Positions 34,561 to 44,483 of a stretch of DNA of 64,000 bases are shown here, piece after piece. Both the position numbers and the translations under genes were made by a program. Location: NCBI GenBank assembly GCA_027924585.1, contig BSBM01000191.1, positions 248,001 to 312,000 of the forward strand, read 5' to 3'. The DNA comes from Larix kaempferi. Lineage: Eukaryota > Streptophyta > Pinopsida > Pinales > Pinaceae. The notes under the pieces were generated by a model. It made no database searches, was not told the origin of the DNA, and saw only the letters and a program-made list of their open reading frames with translations. Position 1 is the stretch's first letter; each line of letters begins with the position of its first letter.

Positions 34561-34568
34561 TATAAAAG
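34561..34568 (+). promoter_or_regulatory. TATA box of element C 5' LTR
   Basis: TATAAAAG in cactataaaagagaggcat, the U3 promoter driving the genomic RNA. The same box is at 49217-49224 in the 3' LTR. Confidence 0.75.
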
Positions 34569-34697
34569 AGAGGCATGCCATTGGGAAGAGGAGGACTCTT
34601 GAGAGCATCAAACTTATGGTCTTGCAGCATTGTGGAGATAGCTAAGAGGAGAAGACACTTGGAGTTGGAGGATTGGCTTGGGCATCAAGCACCCTTT

Positions 34698-34867
34698 GTA
34701 AGTAATCTTCAAGTTGTAATGGAATAACTTGTCTTGTTTCCCCAAATCATTTGTGTTAATATTGTTTTAATGATATGATTTGCATCTCTCATAGATTTAG
34801 ATCCTAACTCATGTTTTCAGATTGTTAGAGAATAGTACATGCTTGTGTTTTGGTTATTCTTTAACAG
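34698..34867 (+). other. Putative intron within U5 of element C
   Basis: Starts GTAAGT after caccctTT and ends ttctttaacag. Length 170 bp. Donor and acceptor recur in the A and B LTRs even where the intron interior has diverged. A following 61-nt exon-like stretch ends at another donor (AAG/GTCAGT at 34929). Splicing is inferred from motifs only. Confidence 0.45.
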
Positions 34868-35101
34868 GTTTATTTGTGAAGACTTGGAGCTTGGAGCAAA
34901 TACCAAAGATAAAGCACTTGGGCATAAGGTCAGTTAAATCCCTTCTATTCTCTTCAGCATTTTAATTCTGAGATATTTGTTAGATCTAGGGATTCAAGGT
35001 TGCATTTGTTTTGTCTGTTCTTAGCCTAGAGTTAGTTAGATCCTACTTTAGCCTAAGGGAGTTTTGACTTATCCGTAGGGCAGAATTCCACATAACAAGA
35101 A

Positions 35102-35117
35102 TGGCGACTCCGCTGGG
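35102..35117 (+). promoter_or_regulatory. Primer binding site of element C
   Basis: TGGCGACTCCGCTGGG, four nt after the LTR end. Resembles the tRNA-Arg type site described for Tat/Ogre elements. Confidence 0.82.
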
Positions 35118-35347
35118 TTTGATTACTGCTTGATTGGTTCAAATTCACAGTCATTTATCTTTGAATTATCAGTCTTTTGTTGCACTTCAAACCAGCTTGA
35201 ATTTTGGTCTTTTTTGACCCTTATTCACCCCTCCTCGCAGTATTTATCTCCCTGTTTAATTACTGAGTCCCCTGGGTTAGCAACAACCCTGAAAACTTGA
35301 TTTTTTCTTTTCCAGTTGCGTTTTTTTTTTTTTTTTTTTCCCTCTTG

Positions 35348-35478
35348 CCACAGTGCCGCGCCCTCTGAACCACTTCCAGCGCGACATTTACACAGTGCCG
35401 CGTCCTAGGCATTCATACCAGCGCGGCAATTACACAGTGCCGCGCTTCAGGCAGTCTATAGCCCGCGGTAGTGTCTGC
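35348..35478 (+). repeat. CG-rich hairpin array in leader of element C
   Basis: Alternating units of the types acagtgccgcg and gcgcggca, about 30 bp apart in both orientations, so neighbouring units can pair. The same array type occurs in U3 (34321-34392; 48977-49048) and in the antisense intron (46497-46622). Equivalents in A lie at 9490-9610 and 10558-10670; in B at 17188-17295, 18205-18316, 29340-29465 and 31803-31880. Confidence 0.75.
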
Positions 35479-36922
35479 AAGTAGGTAAATTTTTTTAATT
35501 TTTGCTTGGTTTCCTGAGTTTCTCCCTGCCTCAGATAGTCCTTACTGTTGCCTGTTAGCATCCTGATTAATTTCCAGTCTGTTTGGTCTACTTATTACAT
35601 GGTTTGTGAGCTTGATTGATTGATTGAATTAAGTGGCACTTTTGACATATTGGTCATTTTTCAATTTGATTGCATTTGACTTGGCTTTTCCCCACAACCA
35701 ACTCAACACCACTGTCTTCTGTTACTGAACACTGTAGTTTTACAGTCATATTGTCATTATCATTTTCAGTAAATTAAAAAGATCATTAGTTCAGAGCAAA
35801 TTTGTTGTTTAATTTGAAAAAGTCTAGTGGCATTTTGCATAGAGAAATGAACCATTAATTTTGCCATAAAAATTCTCATCATAGAAGCATTGTAGATTGT
35901 AAAATCAGTGCATTGAAAAGCGTGTTTACTTCAGCTTGGCTTGGTTTATAAATCGAAAAGAAAAGAAAAATCTTTTACTTTGAGTGCTTGTGAAAATTGT
36001 TATGCATATTGGATCAAAGAACCTCTATCTTTACCTTAGCTAGATTTCATCGAAGACAAAGGCTTGTTTATGATTCATTCTCATTTGCATGGTTTGAGTC
36101 GTCATAACACCATCAAGTTTCACGTCCACTACCCGATTGAGTAAAGACAGCCACTAAAATTAATCACCCTAATTAAACCAACTTTAACCTCACTTGAGGA
36201 AATCAAAAGAATTTGGTAGTTAGGTAGGACACCGGGGATAGGCATCAAAATAATTCCCCCTTGTCATTTTCATCTGAGACATAGTCGTTGTCTTTAGGGA
36301 ACTAAAATCCTCTAGTACTTATTGACACGGTCACAGCTAGTTTGTGGAGGGACCTCCTGACTGTTTCTAACTGTTCAGGGGTTAAACGGCCGTGAGATTG
36401 AGAACCGGACGGACTCTGTGGAATACCGCACTCCACTTAGCCCTAAGGCAACATCGATCGCTGTCTTCTTCGGAAGGCTGAAGTGCCCAAAACCTTTTCC
36501 GACGTGTCATGAACGAGGTGGATTAGTATCTATTCTACTAGGGCTCTTTTACCCAGGATCCCTTTCGGTAGAGGGATATCCTTCTTATATCGGTCTCTCA
36601 TGTTGTATTGTTCGACTTGGATTTCATCACCTTGCGAAGGATACAGCCTGTTGAGGTCTCCAGCTCTTAGTTAGGAGTTTGCTTGGCGTCTCATCTTTGT
36701 AGAGGGTCATTTTTTCTTTGTAGGGACTGCTTGTTGGCATTCTGGCCATTTTTGTTGATCAGCTCGCTTATTGAGACACCGGTCTCAGTATAGATTTTAG
36801 AGCTTGCTTTTTTGGCCTGTGAGCCTTGCTTTTTCTAGCTCCTCTTTTGCACACTCGGTTGCATTAGAGTTTTTGAGTTCTTTGTTTATAGTACTGCCCC
36901 CGATTTTCATTTTCCTGTCATC

Positions 36923-39900
36923 ATGTCAGATCAACAAAGAAGATCACGAAGACAACAGGGCCTAAGCCCTCCACCACCACCACCGCCACGGACTTCTGGT
37001 CCGCCTGCATCACGCATTCCTGCCCCTCCTGGCCGCGGTGCTGGTCGAGGCAACATCCCACCGCCGATACGTACAACATCTTCAGTTACGCCTGTAACTG
37101 CCACACACAGCACAGTCTCAGAATCCATTGCAGCTTCTATGACCACTAGCATGTCTGAGGCTTCCACTGTCACCTCACCCACTGTCATCCCAGATTTATC
37201 TATAACAGTGGGCACAGTTACAGCAGCTGAACCTAGCATGACCCAGAGTACTAGACCAGAGGTCATCCTTCTACCGGAGGCCAACACTTCCCGTCCATCA
37301 GACACTTTCCACGATGATATAGACGGATCTATTGGCACCACGGAAGGATCCGACCAGGACATACCTGGCCTAATTTCAGTCCCAGGTGGCTACGTTGAGA
37401 TTGTTGAAGATACTCGTCTACCTGACACACCTTTTGAACCCGATTATGGCTTCATTACTTCCCAGACGGAACTTCCGCCTGTTATTACTACGTCACCCAG
37501 TGTTCATCCTCAGGAGACAAGTTCTTCTAGCAACGTACCTCGCACTTTTCATCTACCCAACATCCCACCGGGACACGAAATTATGGCTTCCATTCAGTCT
37601 AGTATGGTTAGCCTAGCAAACTCTCCGTTAGCATCGGCACAATTTAGACGCAACACAGAGCAAATGCTTTCGACAGCGTCTAGATACCCCCCTGTTTCTC
37701 GTCCTTCTGATTATAGGGATCCCAACGTTCCGTCTAGCACAGAATTTCATCATTCCTTTGCAGACGGCTCAGGACCTTCGGACTTTACTACACCTAGGTT
37801 CCTGCCGGATCCCCAAAATCTTTTTCAGGATATGAACTCGGATCCAGTTCTCGATGGTTCTCCTATTATTGAACACGTGATGGACGACGCCGATACTCCT
37901 GGGCTAAATTCCCCACATTTGCTGTCATCACCAATGTTTGGTGCACATTCTATGAGGGATAACCCAGTTTTTTCTCCGTCCTCACCTGTCCAATACGGAC
38001 GACCGCCTCCGCTAATCGGTACTTTTGGCGCCGTTGGCCAATCCATGCTATCATATTTAGCTAGCGGCGGAAGAACACCTAGTCATACTGCTGGATCTTC
38101 CGTTTCGACCGGAGGATCACCTTCAGCCACCATTTATACTATTTCAGGAGGTGGACAACCGACTGCAATGGTCCCTAACTCCAACTTACAAACCCTCCCT
38201 GGTGGGCCATCAACCCAACCAGCTGGGGGGCAACCTTTTGTTGGGAACCCCATTGTTAGTCAACAACCTCCAACTGGTGGGCCATCAACCCAACCAGTCG
38301 GAGGACAACCTTTTGCTGGGAACCCAATTCCCAGTCTACAGCCTCCTCACATAGGGCCATCCAACCTAACTGCTGGCGGACAACCTATTGGCTCGCTCCA
38401 ACAAGTTTCCCAACCAGCAGTTTCTACTCAGTTTGGTATGTACAATCTACCTGGCAGTGGGCAACCTTATTCCGGTATTCCCACCGGGCCTTACTCTCAA
38501 CCACCCCTGTCAGGTATGCTTCCTTCTTGGGATCATCAAATCCCACAGAGTGGGGGGTACTCACTTTTCAGAAACTGGAACCAAGCTGGAGGGCAATCTC
38601 GGATTTCCCCCAACTTGAATTCTGGCTTCCCTTACCCTTCGGCTGCCACAACTCCTTGGAACCCGTCACTTCAATTTCCACTCGTTCCTCAAGCAGGAAC
38701 GAGCATTCCATGGACACCACAGTCGCAGCCACTCCCCAACCCTGCTATGGGAAATTCTCCACTTACACAGTATGGTGGCAACATCCCTGGAACACAACAA
38801 TTCCAAGGAACTTTTTCCCAACAAGGAATAGCAACCAATCCTGGGCATCAACAGCCTCAGGGTACTATACCCACTCAGCAGAACACTTACCAACCAGTTG
38901 CTTACAATCAACCGGTTAACCAGATGGCTTATTATCCGCAGAACTTCCAGCAGTATCCCGCGGGAAACACATATGGGTATAACACACAACAGCATGCTAT
39001 GCAAGGCCCTCCAGGGTTCCCTGCACCACATGGTTACTACTCATACCCGCAGACCAACCGTCAGCTTCCCTTCTTGGCCACACTTGATCTACCTGATTTG
39101 TCGAGGCTTATTAACGATCCTATTTGGCATGAACCTCACTGGCCACCTATCCCAGCCAAACTACCATCGGACATTCCCAAGTTCGATGCTAAGCCCGGGG
39201 AAGACCCCAAGAACCACGTGATGACCTTCCATCTTTGGTGTTCATCAAACTCCTTGATGGATGATTCCATCCGACTTCGGCTCTTCCAACGTACGCTTAC
39301 CGGAACGGCAGCAAAATGGTACATCGAGCTGCCACAACACTCTTTTCGTGATTTCAACACTTTGGCTATGCAGTTTCTGACACATTTCCAGCTTCCCATC
39401 CGATATGAGACTGGAACAGAACTGCTAACTTCACTGCGTCAAACCACTTCTACACACATCTCGGATCACATCCATGAGTGGCGAAGACGCCGTAGGCTAA
39501 TAAAGGCACCTATTCCAGATCAGCTACTTGCTGATTGGTTTACAAAATCCTTTTTGCCTCCCATAGCCAGAGATATTGCTATGCGCGGACCTGTTACGGA
39601 AGAACAAGCCATCTCGGCAGCACAATACATGGATTTAGTATATACTCAATCCGGTACTTTACACGAACTTCTTCCACATGCTTCCCGCATTCACACTGAT
39701 CCTACAAAGCCTACTACTGAACCACCCATTGATGGTATCGTTGGTTCAGTTAAGGCTCAGCCTGCTACCAACTCGACGGGGCAACAAGCTTCTGCTTCCC
39801 CCGCTTTTACTCAGGCCGCTTCAAAAGCTTCCACTTCTCCTGCTGTCTCCTCCGAAGTGAATGCAGTCCAATCTACATCACAACCCTCCGGAGGAAAGAA

Positions 39901-42900
39901 GAAAAATAATCGTGGTAAACCCAAGAAGAACCAGCAGGAGAACCCCAAACCACAACCTACCCAGAATGATCAAAAACCACGTCGGAAAGCTAAGTTTCCC
40001 TGCTTGATTTGTCAAGATGATCATTACACGCATGACTGTCCCTACAAGGATGAGGTCCATAAGTTCGTTAAAGGATCCTCTAGACCGGCAGTGCTAACTG
40101 ACCCTTTCCCCCAACAGCAACAGCAAATGGTTGCCCAAGAATCCCCACAAGGGGGCAACCCGACCAATCCTTCCCGTGGAGAGACGTCCACAAACCGCGA
40201 GATCCTAATGACAAGTAATGAGGAGATTAATATCACCACTCATTCAAAGACGTATGACAATCCTCCAAGTTCAACCAAACAATCGGAGACAGCCAAAGGC
40301 AAGTATCCTGTTGAAGATTCGATTCCTATTCCCCCCCCTAATGGTCACCTCCATATCGAGAGACCACTTATGGACACAGTGCTACGCCCACCTAAGGGCA
40401 CCATACGAAAGGCGACATTCAATCCGAATGCGCGAGCTGCCCAAAACTACAACATTGTTGAAGATTTGGCTCAAGCACCCTGCGCTATGTCAACTCTCGA
40501 GGTTCTCCAACACTGCCCCACGCAGCGTAGAACCCTACTTTCAGCACTGGGGGCATTGGATCCAGATACTTCAAACTCCATCATGTTTAACTTGGAGCAC
40601 GCTAAACCTAGGCTTTCTCACCAGTTAGCCTTCCAGGTGCATACGAAAATCCGTGGAAATGTTATCCACCGCACAGTGTTAGATGAGGGTGCTTCCACGT
40701 CGATTATGTCTTTGAACTGCTGGAGAGCCCTCGGCTCGCCTGAGGTCACAACTTCTCCCACTACTCTTAGAGCGTTTGATGGACATGGTTTTCAACCATA
40801 TGGACTCATCCCCTCAATCGGCGTTGAACTGGGGGGCAAAACAGTATCCGTACACATCGAAGTCGTAGATGCACCTTTGGATTACAACCTCCTACTTGGT
40901 CGGAACTGGTTCTATGCCATGACTGCCATTGCATCTACAGTCTTCCGGATTGTACAATTTCCTCATGAAGGGAAAATTGTCACTATTGATCAATTGGATT
41001 ACTGTATCCCAGACTCTCATCCGAACTCCGCCAATACCGTTCCGTTATTGGATCAACCTCGGTACCGGTTCCAAGACATAGGTGTTGGTCTCATGAAGGA
41101 TTCATCCCTCATTGGAGTTTTTCCAGAGCTGGGAACCCATCTTCAACCAGTCAACATGATTTCGTCACATGTCACCCCGTCTGATGATTCATGGGTGATC
41201 CCGAGTCCTACTCAGATCCAAGGCTATGGCAATTCCATGCCTTTGAACAGAAACCTTGCATCTTATGACGCGATCCAATCAGCCACAGATTGGGTCGACT
41301 GTTCTACTGATCACACAGTGGCACAGCTCTCGACTGAAACTCATACACGCCCACCATTGTTTGATCCTCTCAACTTGATTTTTCCTACTGACGAATCAAT
41401 CGTAGAGGTTATGTGCGGTAATGAGCCACCATGGGGAGATTTTCATCATCGATCTTCATTCCCCACCATCCAGTCACTCGAGCCTGACACCAAATCCAGT
41501 GCTTCACTTGGGATGGTTCAAACCAATTTCCCCACTTCCCTCGACGAAGTATTTTCTGAAGGCAACTTGGCCAATCTTATGGCAACCACTCCCATCGACA
41601 TTTCAGTAAAGCCTGGTATCGTGGAAAACGTACACATTGGCAAAACATGTACTCCTCTTGAGACGGAGTTCTATAATGCCTACTTTAAAACTTTCCGCGA
41701 TGTTTTCGCTTGGAGTTATGAAGAGATGCCAGGAATCGACCCATCGATTGTAGTCCACGAAATTCCAACTTTCCCTGGCGCCCGACCTGTTCGGCAAAAG
41801 CTTCGACCCGTTCATCCTCGTAAGGAAGCCGCCATTAAAGCAGAAGTTGAAAAACTTTTGCGTGCTGGTTTTATCTATATTGTCCCATTGACAGAATGGG
41901 TATCCAACATCGTCCCTGTAGCCAAGAAACAGGGAACGATTAGAGTCTGTGTTGATTACCGTGATTTGAACAAAGCTTGTCCCAAAGACAACTACCCAAC
42001 TCCGTTTATCGACCAGATCATCGATAACTGTGCCGGAAGTGTTATCTTTTCATTTATGGATGGCTTTTCTGGTTATAATCAGATCGATATCCTCCCAGCC
42101 GACCAGCACAAAACGGCCTTTATCTGCCCTTGGGGGATCTTTGCATATCGGAAGTTACCTTTTGGCCTCAAAAATGCCGGGGCAACTTTCCAACGGGCGA
42201 TGTCCTACGCATTCCATGACATCAAACATATCGTAGAGCCATATCTCGATGACCTTCCCGCTCATTCTCGAACTCGGGAAGAACATCCAGATCACTTGAG
42301 TGCCATTTTCGAAAGGTGCCGGCGCTACAATATACGTTTGAACCCGCATAAGTGCGTCTTCTGTGTAGAAGCCGGAAAATTGTTGGGCTTCATAGTCTCC
42401 AAAGACGGGATACGTCTAGATCCCGCAAAGGTAGCAGCTATCATAGCCCTGCCTTCACCTACCAATATTCCAGAACTTCAATGTTTGCAAGGGCATGCAA
42501 ACTTTCTACGCCGTTTTATTTGTAATCTGTCTGAGATAACAAAAGGCTACATGCGGCTTCTCAAGAAGAATGTTCCCTTCATATGGGATGATGAAGCCCA
42601 ACGCTCCTTTGACAATTTAAAGGCAGCCTTAACTAAAGATCCTGTGATTCAACCCCCCAATTACACACAGGACTATATCCTTTATCTCGCAGCCTCGATT
42701 TCCACCATTGGTATGGTGTTAGTCCAGGAAGATCACAACGGCATAGAACATGTGGTGTACTACCTCATCAAGAGTCTTCTCGACTCTGAAACTCGCTACT
42801 CACATGTTGAAAAGCTGGCTCTGGCAACAGTGTTTGCTGTCCAGAGATTTCGTCACTACATCTTACTCCGCCGGACCACCGTCATCGCTGATTTCAATCC

Positions 42901-44362
42901 GATGTACTATATCCTCACACGACAAGTGCTTGGGGGCAAGTACTCCCGTTGGATTGTCATCCTTCAAGAGTTTGACTTGGAATTCGTCAAAGCCAAGTCT
43001 AAGAAATCTCTGGTCTTCGCTGAGTTAATTTGTCACTTGCCCCGTGCTACTGAGCAATTCGAGCCCATCGATTCTCTTCCCGACGAATCATTGTTCCTCA
43101 TTAGCACGTCTGATCCGTGGTATGGGGATATTCTCTTATATCTCCAAACCCAACGCTTCCGTCCCGACCTCAACCGCGATGAACGACGACGTATCAGACA
43201 TCACGCAAAATACTACCTTATAGTGAACGATACTTTGTATCGGCGTGGTGTCGACACTGTCCTTCGACGCTGTTTGACCTTAGATGAGGCGGAACGCGTT
43301 CTCAATGACTGCCATGCTGGAGCATGTGGTGGTCATCTCTCTGGGATGGCTACGGCCCAGAAAATATTGCGAGCAGGATACTTCTGGCCTTCGATTTTCA
43401 AAGACTGCATTGAAACAGTCAAAAAGTGTCCGCCATGTCAATTCTTTCATAGCAAAGCACGCTCGCATCCTGCTCCACTCCATCCTGTTATTGACGTCGG
43501 CCCCTTCTCCAAATGGGGGATTGATTTTATGCACTGTAAGCCCACTTCAGCCGGGGGGCATAGCTATGTCATAGTAGCTGTGGACTATTTTACAAAATGG
43601 GCTGAAGCGATGCCTACGTATGCTGAAGACGGCAAAACAGCAGCGCAGTTCATATTCAATCATATCATAGCTAGATTCGGTGTCCCACAGTCTATTGTGA
43701 CCGATCATGGTTCCCATTTTAGGAATCATATGATCGAAGAACTAAGTGCCAAACTGGGTTTTCGCCACGAAAACTCAACTCCGTATTACCCACAAGCCAA
43801 TGGCCAAGTTGAAGCCATCAATAAGGTCCTGAAACGAATGATTCAGCGCATTGTGGGTACCCAAAAATCCAATTGGCACTCAGCTCTGTTCTCAGCACTG
43901 TGGGCATACCGAACCTCAGTGAAAAGTGCTACTGGGTTTACACCATTTCAATTGGTGTACGGCCTGGAAGCCATTCTCCCGATTGAATGTGAAATTCCAT
44001 CACTCAAGATAGCCATAGAGCTACTTCCACACACTACTTCCGAAGAAGAACGGTTTCTATACCTAGCCAAGCTAGACGAAACCCGCCGCGACGCCGCTTT
44101 GGCTAATGAAGCTCACAAAAAACGCGTCAAAGCTCAATATGACAAATCCGTTCAACCTCGGATCTTTAATGAAGGTGACCTTGTACTTACATATGATCAG
44201 ATGCATGACAAACTTGGAAAAGGCAAGCTTGAATCTATGTGGTACGGCCCCTTCATCATAAAACGTGTCTTAGAAAAAGGAGCCTATGAACTAGTCGACT
44301 GTGATGGTACGCCATTGGCATGGCCCCGCAACGGGCTATACCTCAAGCGTTTCTACGCATGA
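36923..44362 (+). CDS. gag-pol: Gag-Pol polyprotein of element C (gag-PR-RT-RH-INT)
   Basis: Intact 2479-aa polyprotein. Order: Pro/Gln/Gly/Ser-rich N-terminal region (1 to about 715) with 25-aa repeats at 427-451 and 452-476 and a diverged third; gag core about 735-905; zinc knuckle CLICQDDHYTHDC near 1026 (CX2CX3HX4C); protease LDEGAS near 1253; RT about 1640-1830 (FMDGFSGYNQ, YLDD near 1773); RT-linked RNase H about 1915-2010 with the first catalytic acid replaced in LAAS; integrase zinc finger about 2128-2171 and DDE near 2199, 2258 and 2295; Tat C-terminus ending KRFYA. The start ATG follows tcctgtcatc, identical in B. Differences from A include I for P in YIVPLTEW and I for S in YYLIKSLL; whether these matter is unknown. 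Confidence 0.97.
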   Translation: MSDQQRRSRRQQGLSPPPPPPPRTSGPPASRIPAPPGRGAGRGNIPPPIRTTSSVTPVTATHSTVSESIAASMTTSMSEASTVTSPTVIPDLSITVGTVTAAEPSMTQSTRPEVILLPEANTSRPSDTFHDDIDGSIGTTEGSDQDIPGLISVPGGYVEIVEDTRLPDTPFEPDYGFITSQTELPPVITTSPSVHPQETSSSSNVPRTFHLPNIPPGHEIMASIQSSMVSLANSPLASAQFRRNTEQMLSTASRYPPVSRPSDYRDPNVPSSTEFHHSFADGSGPSDFTTPRFLPDPQNLFQDMNSDPVLDGSPIIEHVMDDADTPGLNSPHLLSSPMFGAHSMRDNPVFSPSSPVQYGRPPPLIGTFGAVGQSMLSYLASGGRTPSHTAGSSVSTGGSPSATIYTISGGGQPTAMVPNSNLQTLPGGPSTQPAGGQPFVGNPIVSQQPPTGGPSTQPVGGQPFAGNPIPSLQPPHIGPSNLTAGGQPIGSLQQVSQPAVSTQFGMYNLPGSGQPYSGIPTGPYSQPPLSGMLPSWDHQIPQSGGYSLFRNWNQAGGQSRISPNLNSGFPYPSAATTPWNPSLQFPLVPQAGTSIPWTPQSQPLPNPAMGNSPLTQYGGNIPGTQQFQGTFSQQGIATNPGHQQPQGTIPTQQNTYQPVAYNQPVNQMAYYPQNFQQYPAGNTYGYNTQQHAMQGPPGFPAPHGYYSYPQTNRQLPFLATLDLPDLSRLINDPIWHEPHWPPIPAKLPSDIPKFDAKPGEDPKNHVMTFHLWCSSNSLMDDSIRLRLFQRTLTGTAAKWYIELPQHSFRDFNTLAMQFLTHFQLPIRYETGTELLTSLRQTTSTHISDHIHEWRRRRRLIKAPIPDQLLADWFTKSFLPPIARDIAMRGPVTEEQAISAAQYMDLVYTQSGTLHELLPHASRIHTDPTKPTTEPPIDGIVGSVKAQPATNSTGQQASASPAFTQAASKASTSPAVSSEVNAVQSTSQPSGGKKKNNRGKPKKNQQENPKPQPTQNDQKPRRKAKFPCLICQDDHYTHDCPYKDEVHKFVKGSSRPAVLTDPFPQQQQQMVAQESPQGGNPTNPSRGETSTNREILMTSNEEINITTHSKTYDNPPSSTKQSETAKGKYPVEDSIPIPPPNGHLHIERPLMDTVLRPPKGTIRKATFNPNARAAQNYNIVEDLAQAPCAMSTLEVLQHCPTQRRTLLSALGALDPDTSNSIMFNLEHAKPRLSHQLAFQVHTKIRGNVIHRTVLDEGASTSIMSLNCWRALGSPEVTTSPTTLRAFDGHGFQPYGLIPSIGVELGGKTVSVHIEVVDAPLDYNLLLGRNWFYAMTAIASTVFRIVQFPHEGKIVTIDQLDYCIPDSHPNSANTVPLLDQPRYRFQDIGVGLMKDSSLIGVFPELGTHLQPVNMISSHVTPSDDSWVIPSPTQIQGYGNSMPLNRNLASYDAIQSATDWVDCSTDHTVAQLSTETHTRPPLFDPLNLIFPTDESIVEVMCGNEPPWGDFHHRSSFPTIQSLEPDTKSSASLGMVQTNFPTSLDEVFSEGNLANLMATTPIDISVKPGIVENVHIGKTCTPLETEFYNAYFKTFRDVFAWSYEEMPGIDPSIVVHEIPTFPGARPVRQKLRPVHPRKEAAIKAEVEKLLRAGFIYIVPLTEWVSNIVPVAKKQGTIRVCVDYRDLNKACPKDNYPTPFIDQIIDNCAGSVIFSFMDGFSGYNQIDILPADQHKTAFICPWGIFAYRKLPFGLKNAGATFQRAMSYAFHDIKHIVEPYLDDLPAHSRTREEHPDHLSAIFERCRRYNIRLNPHKCVFCVEAGKLLGFIVSKDGIRLDPAKVAAIIALPSPTNIPELQCLQGHANFLRRFICNLSEITKGYMRLLKKNVPFIWDDEAQRSFDNLKAALTKDPVIQPPNYTQDYILYLAASISTIGMVLVQEDHNGIEHVVYYLIKSLLDSETRYSHVEKLALATVFAVQRFRHYILLRRTTVIADFNPMYYILTRQVLGGKYSRWIVILQEFDLEFVKAKSKKSLVFAELICHLPRATEQFEPIDSLPDESLFLISTSDPWYGDILLYLQTQRFRPDLNRDERRRIRHHAKYYLIVNDTLYRRGVDTVLRRCLTLDEAERVLNDCHAGACGGHLSGMATAQKILRAGYFWPSIFKDCIETVKKCPPCQFFHSKARSHPAPLHPVIDVGPFSKWGIDFMHCKPTSAGGHSYVIVAVDYFTKWAEAMPTYAEDGKTAAQFIFNHIIARFGVPQSIVTDHGSHFRNHMIEELSAKLGFRHENSTPYYPQANGQVEAINKVLKRMIQRIVGTQKSNWHSALFSALWAYRTSVKSATGFTPFQLVYGLEAILPIECEIPSLKIAIELLPHTTSEEERFLYLAKLDETRRDAALANEAHKKRVKAQYDKSVQPRIFNEGDLVLTYDQMHDKLGKGKLESMWYGPFIIKRVLEKGAYELVDCDGTPLAWPRNGLYLKRFYA

Positions 44363-44483
44363 GGTTACCCCACGCGGGTTACTTCTTGTACATAATGTAC
44401 TTAGTTTGCTTTTTGCTTTATTTTTAGTATGCGCGTGGATCTTATGTATCTACTCTTACTTTGACTCGTGCTTTTATGCGCAG
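44363..44483 (+). promoter_or_regulatory. Intron-like spacer with splice acceptor before the RNase H cistron, element C
   Basis: After the gag-pol TGA the sequence reads g/gttacc (AG/GT) and runs to tttatgcgcag directly abutting the RNase H ATG. A pyrimidine-rich stretch (atctactcttactttgactc) precedes the acceptor. The acceptor is conserved in A (plus-strand ctgcgcataaa at 477-487) and B (ending 27323). Local splicing would not remove the gag-pol stop, so use from an upstream donor, giving a subgenomic mRNA, is the more useful hypothesis. Confidence 0.5.

Larger units (their letters stand above)
34157..35097 (+). repeat. 5' LTR of element C (941 bp)
   Basis: TGTTATACC...CATAACA. U3 has a CG-rich hairpin array (34321-34392), including cgcggcacagtgccgcg. 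TATA box at 34561. In U5, a GTAAGT donor at 34698 and a TTAACAG acceptor ending at 34867 would define a 170-bp intron, and a second donor AAGGTCAGT begins at 34929. The same signals occur in the LTRs of A and B. Confidence 0.97.
35098..36922 (+). other. 5' leader of element C
   Basis: 1.8 kb between LTR and gag. Contains the primer site, a run of 19 T (35321-35339), a CG-rich hairpin array (35348-35478), a conserved open frame without ATG (36418-36654 open, containing CHERGGLVSILLG), and a splice-acceptor-like tract ttttttctttgtag ending near 36723. No convincing gene; probably RNA structure, packaging and splicing signals. Confidence 0.6.

Noticed and set aside
35321-35339. Run of 19 T as a possible retroposed poly(A) tail
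   Set aside because: It lies at the same leader position where A has a run of 11 (complement), so it is a length-variable tract of the element, with no target duplications around it.
44301-44483. N-terminal extension of the RNase H cistron overlapping the end of integrase
   Set aside because: The extension is the out-of-frame reading of conserved integrase coding sequence and the spacer; RNase H homology starts at the ATG after the acceptor.
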